NCBI GenBank assembly: GCA_001600695.1
Contig: BCKQ01000004.1
Location: 744,001-808,000 of the forward strand
DNA length: 64,000 nucleotides
Direction: 5' to 3'
Origin: Ascoidea asiatica
Taxonomy: Eukaryota; Ascomycota; Saccharomycetes; Ascoideales; Ascoideaceae
This document shows positions 48,388 to 58,709 of this stretch, in pieces (the first letter of the stretch is position 1; the number at the start of each line of letters is the position of its first letter). The notes below the pieces were generated by a model that had not been told where the DNA came from, searched no databases, and was given only the letters and a program-made list of their open reading frames with translations. A program made the position numbers and the translations under genes.

Positions 48388-48923
48388 TTTAACTAAGTTT
48401 TATAAATAATATTTATAAGTCCTTGTATATATCTATATAGTAATGAGTTGATATCCATCAACAAATATACAAATCAAACAACTATCATAGACTCTAAAAG
48501 TTCAAAAGAACTTTACATTCGAAATTAAAAAAAAAGTTGACAATACCACAATAATGTCTCACACTTTTATCATTATTTTATCATTATCCTTTTCTTCTTT
48601 CTTCTTTCTTTATTTCGATTATTTCCACCAATTCCACCAATTTCACCAATTTTACCACTTCCATCAGGTTCAAAATCTTACTCTTCTTTTCCTGCTTTGT
48701 AATCGAATAAAAATACAAACTTGGTCACGTGTCATTACATAATAGTCAATATCACACTTGGGAAAATCAGAAAATTTTTCATTTAACGAACACTACAGAC
48801 ACATACAATCTAAATTTGGAGTAGTAACAAGATAATCAGAAATTGAAAGATTTATCAATACTTTTAATAAATTGTACTGAAATTTCAAAGAAACAGTAAT
48901 ATATTTCAATCAAATATTAAGAA
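48388..48923. other. Spacer ACP1 - eIF3d
   Basis: Holds a CCAATTT/CACCAATT tandem-like stretch (about 48625-48665) and the E-box at 48724-48731. A 62-codon ORF at 48554 is not credible. Confidence 0.5.
48724..48731. promoter_or_regulatory. GTCACGTG Cbf1-type E-box upstream of eIF3d
   Basis: A perfect GTCACGTG, the preferred Cbf1 core, lies 193 bp before the eIF3d ATG. The same octamer in reverse is at 61304-61311, and CACGTG occurs in the RPS18 and ERG13 promoters. The binding factor is inferred. Confidence 0.45.
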
Positions 48924-50753
48924 ATGTCTCTGTCACTACCATTTTCATTGGATACATTACCTCCAGCAAAGAATCCATGGGGTCCACCAAAGGTTGTTCC
49001 ATCTTATTTAAAATTTAATGATGTTCCATATGCTCCTTTTTCAAAAACTGATAAATTAGGAAAAGCAGCTGATTTTATTTCTTCTGATGCAAATCAATCT
49101 ATTCAAGAACAGAAACAAAAAGAAAGAAAGAAAGAAAGAGATCCATTTCATGCATATGGTGCTTCTTCTGCTTCAAAATTTGCAGCTGAAAGTAATCATA
49201 ATGAAAAAGTTTCTGGTTTTGAAGTTGTTGATTCAACTGCAACTACAAATAAACCTCAAGCTCAACAACAACAACCATATAGACAAAGAGTTTTAAAAAG
49301 TAGATTTAATAGAAATAGTAAACCTCAAGGTACTGGTGCCTTTAGTAATAATTCAAATAATTCTCAAGGTAATAATAATTCAAATAATAATAATAACTAT
49401 AACAATAATAATAATAATAATAATAATTATAATAATAGACGTCCAAATCAAGGTAATTATAAACCATATTGGTATAATAATTCAGAAAAAGATAAATTAA
49501 AACAATCTTCTATTGAAATCAATGAATCTTGGAATTTAATCACTACAATTGATTTTAATAAATTAAATAAATTAAATCTTGAAGTTAGTTTAACAGATTC
49601 TATCGTTTTAACTTCAAAGGGTTCTTCTTTAGTTTATAATAAAAATCTTTATGAAAAATCTTCAATTAATAGAAAACCAATTAAAATGCCTGTTAATTCA
49701 ATTAAACCAATTTTCAATTCTCCAACAACTTCTCAAGATCCAAATTTAAATCAATTTTCTAAAAATGAAAGAGCTGATGTATTTATAACTGACTCAATCT
49801 TAGCTCAAATTATGTCAGCCCATAAATCAAATTTCTCTTGGGATGTTATTGTTACAAAAAAAAATAATCAGTTATTTTTTGATAAAAGACCATCTTCATT
49901 ACCTGAACCAATCACTGTTGATGAAAATGATCATTATTTATCTCAAGCTTCAATTAATGTAGATCCAACTGATATAAATTCTTCTGCAAACTTATCAAAT
50001 GAATCCACAATCTTAAATAATTCATTATTATCTTCAGCCTTAGTTTTCGATAAACAACTTTTAAAAAAATTCGATTTAACTTCAAATTTTGATAAAAAAT
50101 TAACTCCAGTAACAAAAGATAATTTATTTGTTCCAAAAACTTACAATTATAAATTATTCAAATTACCAAATTCTGGTCAAATTACTAGAAAAAGTTCTAA
50201 AAAACAAACAAAATTAACTTTACATCATGATACTGATGATGAAGAAGAAGATGATGATAATCTTAAAATTATTGTTAGAACTGAAATTCCTGCTATTTTC
50301 AATTCTAAACCAATTTCAATTCATGCAATTAATCAATATAAACCAAATCCAAAATTAGATTGGAATGAAAAAATACAAACTCAAAAAGGTGCAATTATTG
50401 CTGCTGAATTAAAGAAAAATATTAATCAATTTTCTAAATGGACAATTAGATCTTTATTAACTGATGTAACCTTAATGAAAATTGGTTTTATCTCAAGAAT
50501 CAATTATAAAAAAAATGATTCTCATAATTTATTAGATGTTGTTACTTATACTCCAAAAGATTTAGCTATGCAAATGAAATTAAATCTTGGTAACGGTTGG
50601 GGTATTTTAAAAAGTTTTATTGATATCATTAATGGATGGGATCTTGAAAGTGAAAAAAGTGGTGATGCTAAATTTATTATTATAAAAGATCCAAATTCAC
50701 AAAAGATTTCAATTTATAAAGTCCCTGACAATGAAGATCTATTATCATTATAG
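48924..50753 (+). CDS. MOE1: Translation initiation factor eIF3 subunit d
   Basis: eIF3d is an eIF3 subunit that binds mRNA and, in animals, the 5' cap for specialised initiation; S. pombe calls it Moe1. The 609-residue product matches the family end to end. The N-terminus has NPWGPP and PYAPFSKTDKLGKAADF, then an Arg-rich LKSRFNRNSK with an Asn-run insert (about 145-170), INESWNLITTIDFNKLNKL and RADVFITDSILAQIMSAHKS. FSWDVIVTKKNNQLFFDKR, the LDWNEKIQTQKGAIIAAELK core, FSKWTIRSLLTDVTLMKIGF and a C-terminal WGILKSFIDIINGW follow, with LKDP-like IKDPNSQKISIYKVPD. S. cerevisiae has no eIF3d, so its presence places this yeast among lineages with a larger eIF3. Codon 3 is CTG in MS-CTG-SLPF. Confidence 0.93.
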   Translation: MSLSLPFSLDTLPPAKNPWGPPKVVPSYLKFNDVPYAPFSKTDKLGKAADFISSDANQSIQEQKQKERKKERDPFHAYGASSASKFAAESNHNEKVSGFEVVDSTATTNKPQAQQQQPYRQRVLKSRFNRNSKPQGTGAFSNNSNNSQGNNNSNNNNNYNNNNNNNNNYNNRRPNQGNYKPYWYNNSEKDKLKQSSIEINESWNLITTIDFNKLNKLNLEVSLTDSIVLTSKGSSLVYNKNLYEKSSINRKPIKMPVNSIKPIFNSPTTSQDPNLNQFSKNERADVFITDSILAQIMSAHKSNFSWDVIVTKKNNQLFFDKRPSSLPEPITVDENDHYLSQASINVDPTDINSSANLSNESTILNNSLLSSALVFDKQLLKKFDLTSNFDKKLTPVTKDNLFVPKTYNYKLFKLPNSGQITRKSSKKQTKLTLHHDTDDEEEDDDNLKIIVRTEIPAIFNSKPISIHAINQYKPNPKLDWNEKIQTQKGAIIAAELKKNINQFSKWTIRSLLTDVTLMKIGFISRINYKKNDSHNLLDVVTYTPKDLAMQMKLNLGNGWGILKSFIDIINGWDLESEKSGDAKFIIIKDPNSQKISIYKVPDNEDLLSL

Positions 50754-50963
50754 GATTGTCTGATATGAAACAAAAAAAATTGGTATTTTATAGTCAATAA
50801 AAAATCAAATTCTCGTTAAAAGTTCAATAATTTGTAAATCTCATTTTAAGCAAAAAAATTCCCACATTAGATTCCGTCAAACCTATTAAAGCAATATCTT
50901 TTGAATAGATGAAATTTATTGGATGAAAATGGTAAAACTGCATAAATTTTTTTACGTAATATA

Positions 50964-53855
50964 TTAGCTCAACCTACTTTGAATTTTTCTTAACTCATCA
51001 TTAAGTACATCGATTCCCATCATGCTTGAAATTTTCAAAGCTGCATTGAAACTTTCTTTCAACTTCAAATTGTTTGCCGAATCAATGGCCAAGCCCACTT
51101 TACCTTCTTTACAAAAATTCATGAAAATCCTAAGCAACTGTTTATCGTAGCTCAATTTAAGATTAATCAACTCATTTTTTTTCTCATCATGATCCTCATT
51201 ATGTCCATTGTTATTCTGATTTTGTTCCTCTATTTCTTTAATCAATAATTTCTCGAAGAAATCACTGTTTATTGAAATTAAATGCTTATCGATAATTTCT
51301 TTGATATTTGAGTCTTTGTTTTTGATCATGTCAAAATATCCTTTTACGGAGTCGACCTTATTGTTGAATTTTTCTTGATTTTCAGTATCCTTACCTTCTT
51401 TTAATAGATTAGTAACAATATTTGAAGAGTTACTATTGATGTAGCCCGAATTGAAATATTTTCTTCTAATATATGAACTAAATTTCAAATTCTTAACAAT
51501 CCCAAAGTTTTTAAAGGTCGTATTTTGCTTCAAAAATGGAGGTCCCATGTTCAGTATCTTTAAAATTCCTTCCTTTGGATGGCCACGTCCAGAGCCAATC
51601 ATAGCTCTTCTTGCTTCAGCAAAAATTTTATTTCTTTTTGAATTATAAGAATTTTCAGTTGTGTTTTCATCATTCAAAAATGTCTTAAATATCAAGCACT
51701 GCAAATTGTTTTCAATTATTCCAATAGGAAAAATTTTTAGATCATCATTAAATTCATTATATTTATTAAATAATTCAGCAATGTTTAATACAGGGATTAA
51801 TTGATTCTCACTATGAGTATCAGAAAGAATGTTAATAACATTGATCATGTATAAAAAATTATCATTCGCGATTATACATGGCACATTGTTTTCATCAAAA
51901 AAAATAGTTTTGAAATAATTCTCTTTGAGATAATTTTTTTCTCTTAAAAATTCTTCTGTTTCTTCTTTGACTAAATCCTTTTTTCTTTTTTTTCCTCTTT
52001 TTGAAGTCTCGTGTTTTTTGCTCTGTTTTTCTTGTCTCTCATAATCTTTATAACTATAAGTATTTTCATAACCATCATTTTCATATTCAGCATCATTACT
52101 TAAAATGTTCAATATAGCTTCTTTCACTAAGACATACTCTTTATAATGATTTTTATCATCAACAAAAATATAATCATACGTGAGTTTGTATGAATTTCTA
52201 TTTCTTACGTTAATTGTAAACAAAAAGTTTTCATTTCCAATTGCTGCCAAAACAATTGATTTCTTTTCTATTCCAATTGGTAAACCGGTTTTTAAATTAT
52301 ATTTTAATACTTTACCGTAAGACGTAAAAATAAAAATCACACTACTAACCACTGTTAATGATGTTATAAATTCATTTTTTGCAACCTCTAGAGTCAATTG
52401 TAAATCTTCTTGATGATCCTCAATTTCATATTTGATTGAATTATTATTATTATGGTATTTGAATAGAATTTTTAATTTTCTTTTCAATCGAACCAATTCA
52501 TATACGTTTAAATCATTTTCTGCTAAATCATAAAAACCTGAAGTAGCAAGTAAAATTCCCTTCTCATTCAAAAATCCAATATCATAAATATGCTCACTGT
52601 TAAAATGATAATTTCTGATTAAAGAACTATTGAAACTTTCAAATGTTATAACTGGAGCTTGAGTATTTGTCTCAATCCAAACTTTTCCAAATTTATTGAT
52701 GGTTAAATATTTTCTACCCTGGCTCCATAACGTAGATGATTGAGAAAATGGTTTGATCTTGAGGCCTTTTAGTTTTTCTTTTAACAAATAGTACCTATCC
52801 CATTTTAATGATTTTTGTTTCAACCTATACTGTTTATGGTACTTTTTATACTCTTGCTCAAAAATCTTGAAAGCAGGTTTTGAAAAAGAATTAAAGTAAT
52901 TATTTAATATTTCATAGTTCTTTTGAAATTTGTTGGCATTCTCTTCATCAGGATTGCCAATTAAGTCTGGATCTATATGATATGAACCATACCTTTTTTG
53001 ATATAACTGAAATTTTTGATAAAGTTTGAAGTTCTTAACATTTTGTTTTTCGTCATCAAGAAGTCTATCATATAATCCCTGATAGGAAGTTATAGGTTTT
53101 TGTGGGGACTTTCTGTTTTCAATTTGAAAGTCGAATCTTTTTTCTTTTTGTTTTATTTGACTTTCTCTAGGTTTTTCTGGTTCGTGAATGATTAGATTAT
53201 CATCGAATAAGGTTGAAAGTGGTTGGCTTGGAGCTTCATCACCAGATGATTCTATATCAATAGGGCTTTCTTTTTTCTTGTGAATTGATTCTCTTTTAAT
53301 TTTTTTCCTCTTGGATTTTTTTGATTTGTGTGAATGCAAAGATTTCTTCGAGTGTTTATCTTTATTTTTATTACTTTCCTTGTCTGATTCAATATCAATA
53401 GCATTAATACCATCTCTTTCGATATCTGTATCTATATCTATGTCACTTCCTTCATCAAATTCAGTACTTCGAAGTTTTTCTACTATTCCATTTTCACTAT
53501 CTGATTCTTCCTGTTCATCTTCATCAGCATCCATGTCTATCAATTCATTTGGATCTTCTTCTTCACTATCTACCATTTCATCTAACTTATCAAAATCAAC
53601 AATATCTTCCTCGTCAGCATCGAGATTATCGACGTCACTGTTATCATCATTATGTGAATCCTTCAATTCTTCTGGAGTGTCATCAATTGTATTGAGAATA
53701 TCCTCACCGATTTCATTGTTAAATGTATCTTCTTTTTCTTCAATTGAGGATTTTTTTGAATCTTTTTCTATATTTTTCAAAATACTTGTTTCATTGATTT
53801 CAACTTCATTGCCCACTATACTTTTGTCTTTCAGATTTACAGAATGACCATCCAT
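50964..53855 (-). CDS. CTF4: Ctf4/AND-1 replisome hub lacking the WD40 propeller
   Basis: Ctf4 is the trimeric hub that links CMG helicase to DNA polymerase alpha and other fork factors. The C-terminal two thirds fit Ctf4/WDHD1: from about residue 372 the SepB propeller with KYLTINKFGKVWIETNTQ, YHFNSEHIYDIGFLNEKGIL, KNEFITSLTVVSSVIFIF and FFDENNVPCIIANDNFLYMI. The PIGIIENNLQCLIFK strand follows, with a final helical bundle (about 895-963, LLRIFMNFCKEGKVGLAIDS). The N-terminal 370 residues are acidic, then Lys-rich, then charged and helical, with no WD40 repeats. In other yeasts that region is a propeller of about 380 residues plus an acidic linker. Only 358 bp separate the start from DML1, so no upstream propeller exon can fit. 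Total length (963) is similar to yeast Ctf4 (927). Confidence 0.72.
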   Translation of the reverse strand: MDGHSVNLKDKSIVGNEVEINETSILKNIEKDSKKSSIEEKEDTFNNEIGEDILNTIDDTPEELKDSHNDDNSDVDNLDADEEDIVDFDKLDEMVDSEEEDPNELIDMDADEDEQEESDSENGIVEKLRSTEFDEGSDIDIDTDIERDGINAIDIESDKESNKNKDKHSKKSLHSHKSKKSKRKKIKRESIHKKKESPIDIESSGDEAPSQPLSTLFDDNLIIHEPEKPRESQIKQKEKRFDFQIENRKSPQKPITSYQGLYDRLLDDEKQNVKNFKLYQKFQLYQKRYGSYHIDPDLIGNPDEENANKFQKNYEILNNYFNSFSKPAFKIFEQEYKKYHKQYRLKQKSLKWDRYYLLKEKLKGLKIKPFSQSSTLWSQGRKYLTINKFGKVWIETNTQAPVITFESFNSSLIRNYHFNSEHIYDIGFLNEKGILLATSGFYDLAENDLNVYELVRLKRKLKILFKYHNNNNSIKYEIEDHQEDLQLTLEVAKNEFITSLTVVSSVIFIFTSYGKVLKYNLKTGLPIGIEKKSIVLAAIGNENFLFTINVRNRNSYKLTYDYIFVDDKNHYKEYVLVKEAILNILSNDAEYENDGYENTYSYKDYERQEKQSKKHETSKRGKKRKKDLVKEETEEFLREKNYLKENYFKTIFFDENNVPCIIANDNFLYMINVINILSDTHSENQLIPVLNIAELFNKYNEFNDDLKIFPIGIIENNLQCLIFKTFLNDENTTENSYNSKRNKIFAEARRAMIGSGRGHPKEGILKILNMGPPFLKQNTTFKNFGIVKNLKFSSYIRRKYFNSGYINSNSSNIVTNLLKEGKDTENQEKFNNKVDSVKGYFDMIKNKDSNIKEIIDKHLISINSDFFEKLLIKEIEEQNQNNNGHNEDHDEKKNELINLKLSYDKQLLRIFMNFCKEGKVGLAIDSANNLKLKESFNAALKISSMMGIDVLNDELRKIQSRLS

Positions 53856-54213
53856 GTTAAAACTACTTCTGAATAATATATTTTATTTGAAAGAAAAAAG
53901 TATTATTTAAAATTGATCAATAATTGGTTAAATAAACAAATTAAATCTGAATTATACTTATATTTTTCGTGTTTTGAAAATAATTTTAAGTTAAAAACTA
54001 CGCGTTGTATAGATGTAGGATGTAATGTAAAATCAAACTTTAAATTAAATTTCGATATCTGATAAATCTTTTTTTTTTTCAAATAAAATTAATTAAAGGA
54101 GTTTAAAATTCAAATAAAAATATTATGATTGAGTGAAAAAATTTTTGCAAAATAGTATTTCTTCGATTAAAGAGTTTGAATTGTATCTGGAATTTTATCA
54201 ATATTGGATTGAA
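53856..54213. other. Divergent promoter CTF4 / DML1
   Basis: AT-rich shared upstream region. A short upstream ATG at 54125 (ATG-ATT-GAG-TGA) precedes the DML1 start and could act as an upstream ORF. Nothing else seen. Confidence 0.5.
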
Positions 54214-55995
54214 ATGAAAGAAATATTAACTGTTTCATTGTCGCCAAGTGCAAATCATTTAACTACCCATTTCTTTAACGGTCAAGATAGTTATTTAGAT
54301 TATGAAAAAGGATTATCCAAATCAGTAATAGAACCGGATATTTTTTTGAATTCGACAGTTTCTGGTAATTCTGTTAATTTGAATCCTAGAGTTTTATTAT
54401 TTGATTTTAAGAAGAGTTATGGATCATTAAGCAAGTATCAATACTATTCTGATAATTTTAAAAATTATGATGATGATGATGATGATAATGATGAAAATGG
54501 AGTAAAGATTGAAAAAATTCAAACTGAAGAAAAAATTATAAGAAATAAATATCAAGAGGATATGGATTTGAATAATATTAAAAAAAATGCTGAATATTTG
54601 AACTATGATAATACATTATATTGGTCAGATTATTCAAGAGTTATATATCATCCAAAATCATATAATTATTTAAATAAATCATGGAATTATGAGCCAATAA
54701 AATTTCCAAAAGGAAATAGAAATAATTATAAATTTGAAAATTTTAATCAAGGAGTTGAAGAATTTGAAGAAATGAATAAATTTAGTCAAATTAGTTTTGG
54801 AGATAAAAATGATTATGATATTGAAGATAAATTAAGATTTTTTTTAGAAGAAAGTGATAATTTTCAAGGATTAAATTTTTTAAATTATATTGATAGTGGA
54901 TTCAATGGAATTTCAAATGAAATTATTGAAAATTTCAAAGAAGATTATTTCAATAAAAAAGAAATTTTTATAATTGGATTATTTGATAATTATAGTAATT
55001 TTGAAATTTTGAAGAAATTTGGTAAAGAAAATTTAATTAGTAGAATAAAATCAATTTTATCGAATTTAAGAAATTCCAATTTATTTTTTCCAATGAATTC
55101 AATACCAAAAATAATTAATAATGATAAGAACAGCGATAAGCAGAAAGAAAATAAAGATGATAATTTTTTAAATGAGAAAAGTTTATGGGAATTAATGGGA
55201 TTAGAATATTTAACTTTTGATACTTTAAATTTAGCTTTATGTGATAAAGAGATAAATAAGAAAAAAAACATTGATATGAGGTTTATTGAAAATATGTTTA
55301 AAAGGGATGAAATGAATAGAAATTTAATTGGAGGAATTGAAAGTAATATAATTGAAGTAAACCAGATAGAAAATATGATTAAAAATATGAATCTGAATAT
55401 GAATGGAAATAAGAAAGAAAATGAAAATGAATATGGAAAAGAAGGTATAAAAATCAAGATAGATTATTCCAATAAGATTTTTGAAGTTAAAGATAAAAAA
55501 GGTAAGAAATTTGTTAATGAAGATTATCATATTTTTAGTAAATTACAAATTTCTAGACCTGTTTTTATAAATAATAATTTCATAAAATTTGAAGAAAAAT
55601 ATGATAACAAAATGATTGAAATAATTGAGAAATTTGAAAATGATGAAGAAAAATTAATTTCAAAAGGTGGTTCAAATTCTAAAAATTTTTTTAAAATTAA
55701 TTCAAAGATTTCAATGGAAAAAGGTATAAATAATGAAAGTTTTTCAAAAAATTTAAAAAATAAACTTTTTGATAATAGTAATGAAGAAATTTTTTATTCC
55801 ACATATAGTACAAATGATAAAAAATCAAGAAATTGGTTAATTGCAATGAAGAATTTTATGGAAAAAACAAATGGAATATTTATTGATAAAGATGAACCAG
55901 ACTTAAAAGAGGAATTGGTAGATGAATTATCTACTCAAGCTTCTTATTATGAATGGGGATATATAGATTCAGATTCAGATTATTATGATGATTAA
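54214..55995 (+). CDS. DML1: Misato/Dml1 family mitochondrial segregation protein
   Basis: Dml1/Misato is a tubulin-related protein needed for mitochondrial DNA inheritance and morphology. I start at the ATG at 54214, because MKEILTVSLSPSANHLTTHF is exactly the conserved Misato N-terminus. The open frame extends 27 codons further upstream but only from a GTG, and those codons look unrelated. The 593-residue product continues with FNGQDSYLDY, LNPRVLLFDFKKSYGSL, YWSDYSRVIYHPKSYNYLNK, WNYEPIKFPKGN and a second Misato block with DYDIEDKLRFFLEESDNFQG, then LNFLNYIDSGFNGISNEII. It is longer than yeast Dml1 (475) owing to Asn/Lys/Glu-rich inserts. The tail ends YEWGYIDSDSDYYDD. Residue 394 is a CTG codon inside an Asn/Met run. 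Confidence 0.9.
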   Translation: MKEILTVSLSPSANHLTTHFFNGQDSYLDYEKGLSKSVIEPDIFLNSTVSGNSVNLNPRVLLFDFKKSYGSLSKYQYYSDNFKNYDDDDDDNDENGVKIEKIQTEEKIIRNKYQEDMDLNNIKKNAEYLNYDNTLYWSDYSRVIYHPKSYNYLNKSWNYEPIKFPKGNRNNYKFENFNQGVEEFEEMNKFSQISFGDKNDYDIEDKLRFFLEESDNFQGLNFLNYIDSGFNGISNEIIENFKEDYFNKKEIFIIGLFDNYSNFEILKKFGKENLISRIKSILSNLRNSNLFFPMNSIPKIINNDKNSDKQKENKDDNFLNEKSLWELMGLEYLTFDTLNLALCDKEINKKKNIDMRFIENMFKRDEMNRNLIGGIESNIIEVNQIENMIKNMNLNMNGNKKENENEYGKEGIKIKIDYSNKIFEVKDKKGKKFVNEDYHIFSKLQISRPVFINNNFIKFEEKYDNKMIEIIEKFENDEEKLISKGGSNSKNFFKINSKISMEKGINNESFSKNLKNKLFDNSNEEIFYSTYSTNDKKSRNWLIAMKNFMEKTNGIFIDKDEPDLKEELVDELSTQASYYEWGYIDSDSDYYDD

Positions 55996-57332
55996 TTGTG
56001 AAATGAATCAAACTGTTTCTTTTATTTTTTATGAGAAACATTCTATTCAATGAATTGTTCAAACGGGCTTGAAAAGATTGGAATAGCATAATAACTAGTA
56101 ATGTCTGTGATGATTTGATGGGAAGCTGTATTTCTCATAATAAGGCATTTATTAAGCTATCAAATAGGCATTTGATATGCGAGTATCATTATGTACTCAA
56201 TCTGTTTTTAATGAGTCTTATCAATCATCTTTTCTTTCAAAAAGTTAATTTAAACAATAAAAATGTAGTCATCATAACCAAAATTTTGATGTATTTTAAA
56301 GATATAAAATTATCCGAACTTGACTTATTCGGATTAACCTTGGTATGATTACGGAATAATCTTAGAGAAAATGGGGAAAGAAGCAATTACCCTGCATCAC
56401 TGGTTGAAGAAATCTTGGTTCACCACAAAACCAGAGATTATGACGAAGACCAAGAAAAAGAAGAAGGAAAAGAAGAAGAAGAAGAAGAAGAAGAAGCTAA
56501 AGAAGAGGAAGGGGCGATGAATGGCTACTCTCAGACATTATCCACGCCCGTCAAAGACAGCAGTGAGTAGGAGTGGAATATTCCCCTCTGCGGGACCAGA
56601 GTTAAAACACTCAGCTTCAATAAAAGTGCTTTCTTCTCATCTTCTCATTCTTCTTGTTTATCTTTTGTCTTGGTCTCAAGTGGTTTGGTTCCTTTCAAAC
56701 AGCAACATTTCCAATCTCGATTCTCGGACAAAGACATGTGATCTCAATCACGTGCTATTCCGTGTCCGTGCTTGCTCTCCCGCCTCTGTGCAGGATCTCT
56801 TGCTCAGTTAACGTTAACGTTACTACTGCAACTTTCCAAATGTTGCCAGGATTGTGGTCAGGGCTGTTGCCATCCAACGTTGAATTTCTCTTTTGCTTTG
56901 TCTTAAGATCTATCGCATTGGAAATTCAAATCGATAATTTCAAATTGCTCGTTTATTTCTTTCGCTCGTATCTAAGCGCAAAAAGCTAATGAGATCGATC
57001 GATTTTATCCAATTTTCAAATTTTATTCACTTTCATCCAATTTTATCCATTTTCATTACTTTTTATATAAATATTCACTATTTACATCTATTTAAACGAA
57101 TTATTGTAATCTAATACTATTATTCTTCTTCTTCAATTCATCTCTTGTTTCACATATATATATAAATCATCTTCATTCAAGTTCATCAATTATCGATTAA
57201 TCAATTAATCAGTTATAATATATTTCAAATTTCAAATAATTTCAAATTTAACTATATTCTTCACTTTATATTCATTTCTTTTATAAATCTTGCAATTAAC
57301 CGCCCAATTACTTTAAATTAATCATATTAAAA
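55996..57332. other. ERG13 upstream region
   Basis: About 1.3 kb. It holds a GAA/AAG triplet run (about 56445-56512), then a GC-richer stretch (about 56520-56960) with CACGTG at 56749-56754 and a GTTAACGTTAACGTTAC repeat near 56807. AT-rich DNA follows up to the ERG13 ATG. Small ORFs here look like chance. This is a long, complex promoter region. Confidence 0.5.
56749..56754. promoter_or_regulatory. CACGTG E-box in the ERG13 upstream region
   Basis: Palindromic CACGTG in the GC-rich part of the ERG13 promoter, about 580 bp from the ATG. It is compatible with Cbf1 or a sterol-regulator-type bHLH factor; which one is not decidable here. Confidence 0.35.
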
Positions 57333-58709
57333 ATGTCTACTCGTCCTCAAAATGTTGGTATTCTAGGTATGGAAGTTTATTTTCCTTCAACTTTTGTAAA
57401 TCAAGTTGATTTAGAAAAAGCTGATGGTGTTTCAACTGGTAAATATACTATTGGTTTAGGTCAAACAAATATGTCTTATGTTAATGATCGTGAAGATATT
57501 TATTCTATGGCTTTAACTGTTTTAAGTAATTTAACTAAAAATTATAATATTGATTTAAATTCAATTGGTAGATTAGAAGTTGGTACTGAGACTTTATTAG
57601 ATAGATCAAAATCTGTTAAATCTGTACTTATGCAACTTTTTAAAGAATCTGGTAATTCTGATGTTGAAGGTATAGATACTATTAATGCTTGTTATGGTGG
57701 TACTAATGCAATTTTTAATTCAATTAATTGGATTGAATCAAGTTCTTGGGATGGTAAAAATGCAATTGTTGTATGTGGTGATATTGCTGTATATTCAAAA
57801 GGTGCTGCAAGACCAACTGGTGGAGCTGGTACTGTAGCTTTATTAATTGGTCCAAATGCTCCAATTGTTTTTGAACCTGTTCATGGTTCTTTTATGGAAC
57901 ATGTTTATGATTTTTATAAACCTGATTTTCTTTCTGAATATCCTTATGTTCAAGGTCATTATTCTCAAGCTTGTTATATTAAATCTTTTGATTATGCTTA
58001 TAAACATTATTCTCAAAAAGCTTTCAAAAAATTATCTCAAATTCAAGATTCAAATTCTGATTTTAAACCAATTTCAAAAGATATAATTGGTTCAAATTTT
58101 TTTGATTATAATGTATTTCATGTACCAACTTGTAAATTAGTTGCAAAAACTTATGCAAGAATGTTATATAATGATTTTAAAGAAAATCCAAATTTGTATC
58201 CTGAAATTGATTCAAATTTATTAAAAATTAATTATCAAGCTTCTTTAACTGATAAAACAATTGAAAAAACTTTTATGAAATTAGCAAAATCAATTATAGC
58301 TAAAAAAGTTCAACCAAGTTTAACTTTACCAACAAATACTGGTAATATGTATTCAGGTTCTGTTTATGCTGCTTTATCTTCTGCTTTATATTTCATTGGT
58401 TCTGAAAATTTATTAAATAAAAGATTAAGTATATTTTCTTATGGTTCTGGTTCTGCTGCTTCTTTTTATTCAATTAAAGTTATAAAAGATATTTCTCATA
58501 TAAATAAAGTTTTAAATCTTAGAGAAAGATTAGATAATAGAGTTAAACAATCACCAGAAGAGTTTGAATTTGCAATTAAATTAAGAGAAGATGCTCATTT
58601 GAAAAAAGATTTCAAACCAAAAGGTTCAATTGATTTAATTATCCCAGGTACTTATTATCTTACTGAAATTAATGATATGTTTGAAAGATCTTATGCTATC
58701 AAAGAATAA
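57333..58709 (+). CDS. ERG13: Hydroxymethylglutaryl-CoA synthase
   Basis: HMG-CoA synthase condenses acetyl-CoA with acetoacetyl-CoA, the step before HMG-CoA reductase in the mevalonate pathway. The 458-residue product aligns throughout: [60 protein letters not shown], and [20 protein letters not shown] with catalytic Cys120. [20 protein letters not shown], the [20 protein letters not shown] stretch with the catalytic His, and [20 protein letters not shown] follow. S. cerevisiae Erg13 is 491 residues because of an N-terminal extension that this protein lacks. The start at MSTRPQNVG is supported by direct entry into the conserved RPQNVGI motif. It acts one pathway branch upstream of ERG12, also in this window. 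Confidence 0.98.
   Translation: MSTRPQNVGILGMEVYFPSTFVNQVDLEKADGVSTGKYTIGLGQTNMSYVNDREDIYSMALTVLSNLTKNYNIDLNSIGRLEVGTETLLDRSKSVKSVLMQLFKESGNSDVEGIDTINACYGGTNAIFNSINWIESSSWDGKNAIVVCGDIAVYSKGAARPTGGAGTVALLIGPNAPIVFEPVHGSFMEHVYDFYKPDFLSEYPYVQGHYSQACYIKSFDYAYKHYSQKAFKKLSQIQDSNSDFKPISKDIIGSNFFDYNVFHVPTCKLVAKTYARMLYNDFKENPNLYPEIDSNLLKINYQASLTDKTIEKTFMKLAKSIIAKKVQPSLTLPTNTGNMYSGSVYAALSSALYFIGSENLLNKRLSIFSYGSGSAASFYSIKVIKDISHINKVLNLRERLDNRVKQSPEEFEFAIKLREDAHLKKDFKPKGSIDLIIPGTYYLTEINDMFERSYAIKE

Noticed and set aside
54133-54213. Upstream extension of DML1 by 27 codons
   Set aside because: It has no ATG, and the conserved Misato N-terminus starts exactly at the ATG at 54214.
56521-56989. Two overlapping ORFs of about 100 codons before ERG13
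   Set aside because: No recognisable sequence; they lie in the GC-richer promoter patch and overlap each other in different frames.
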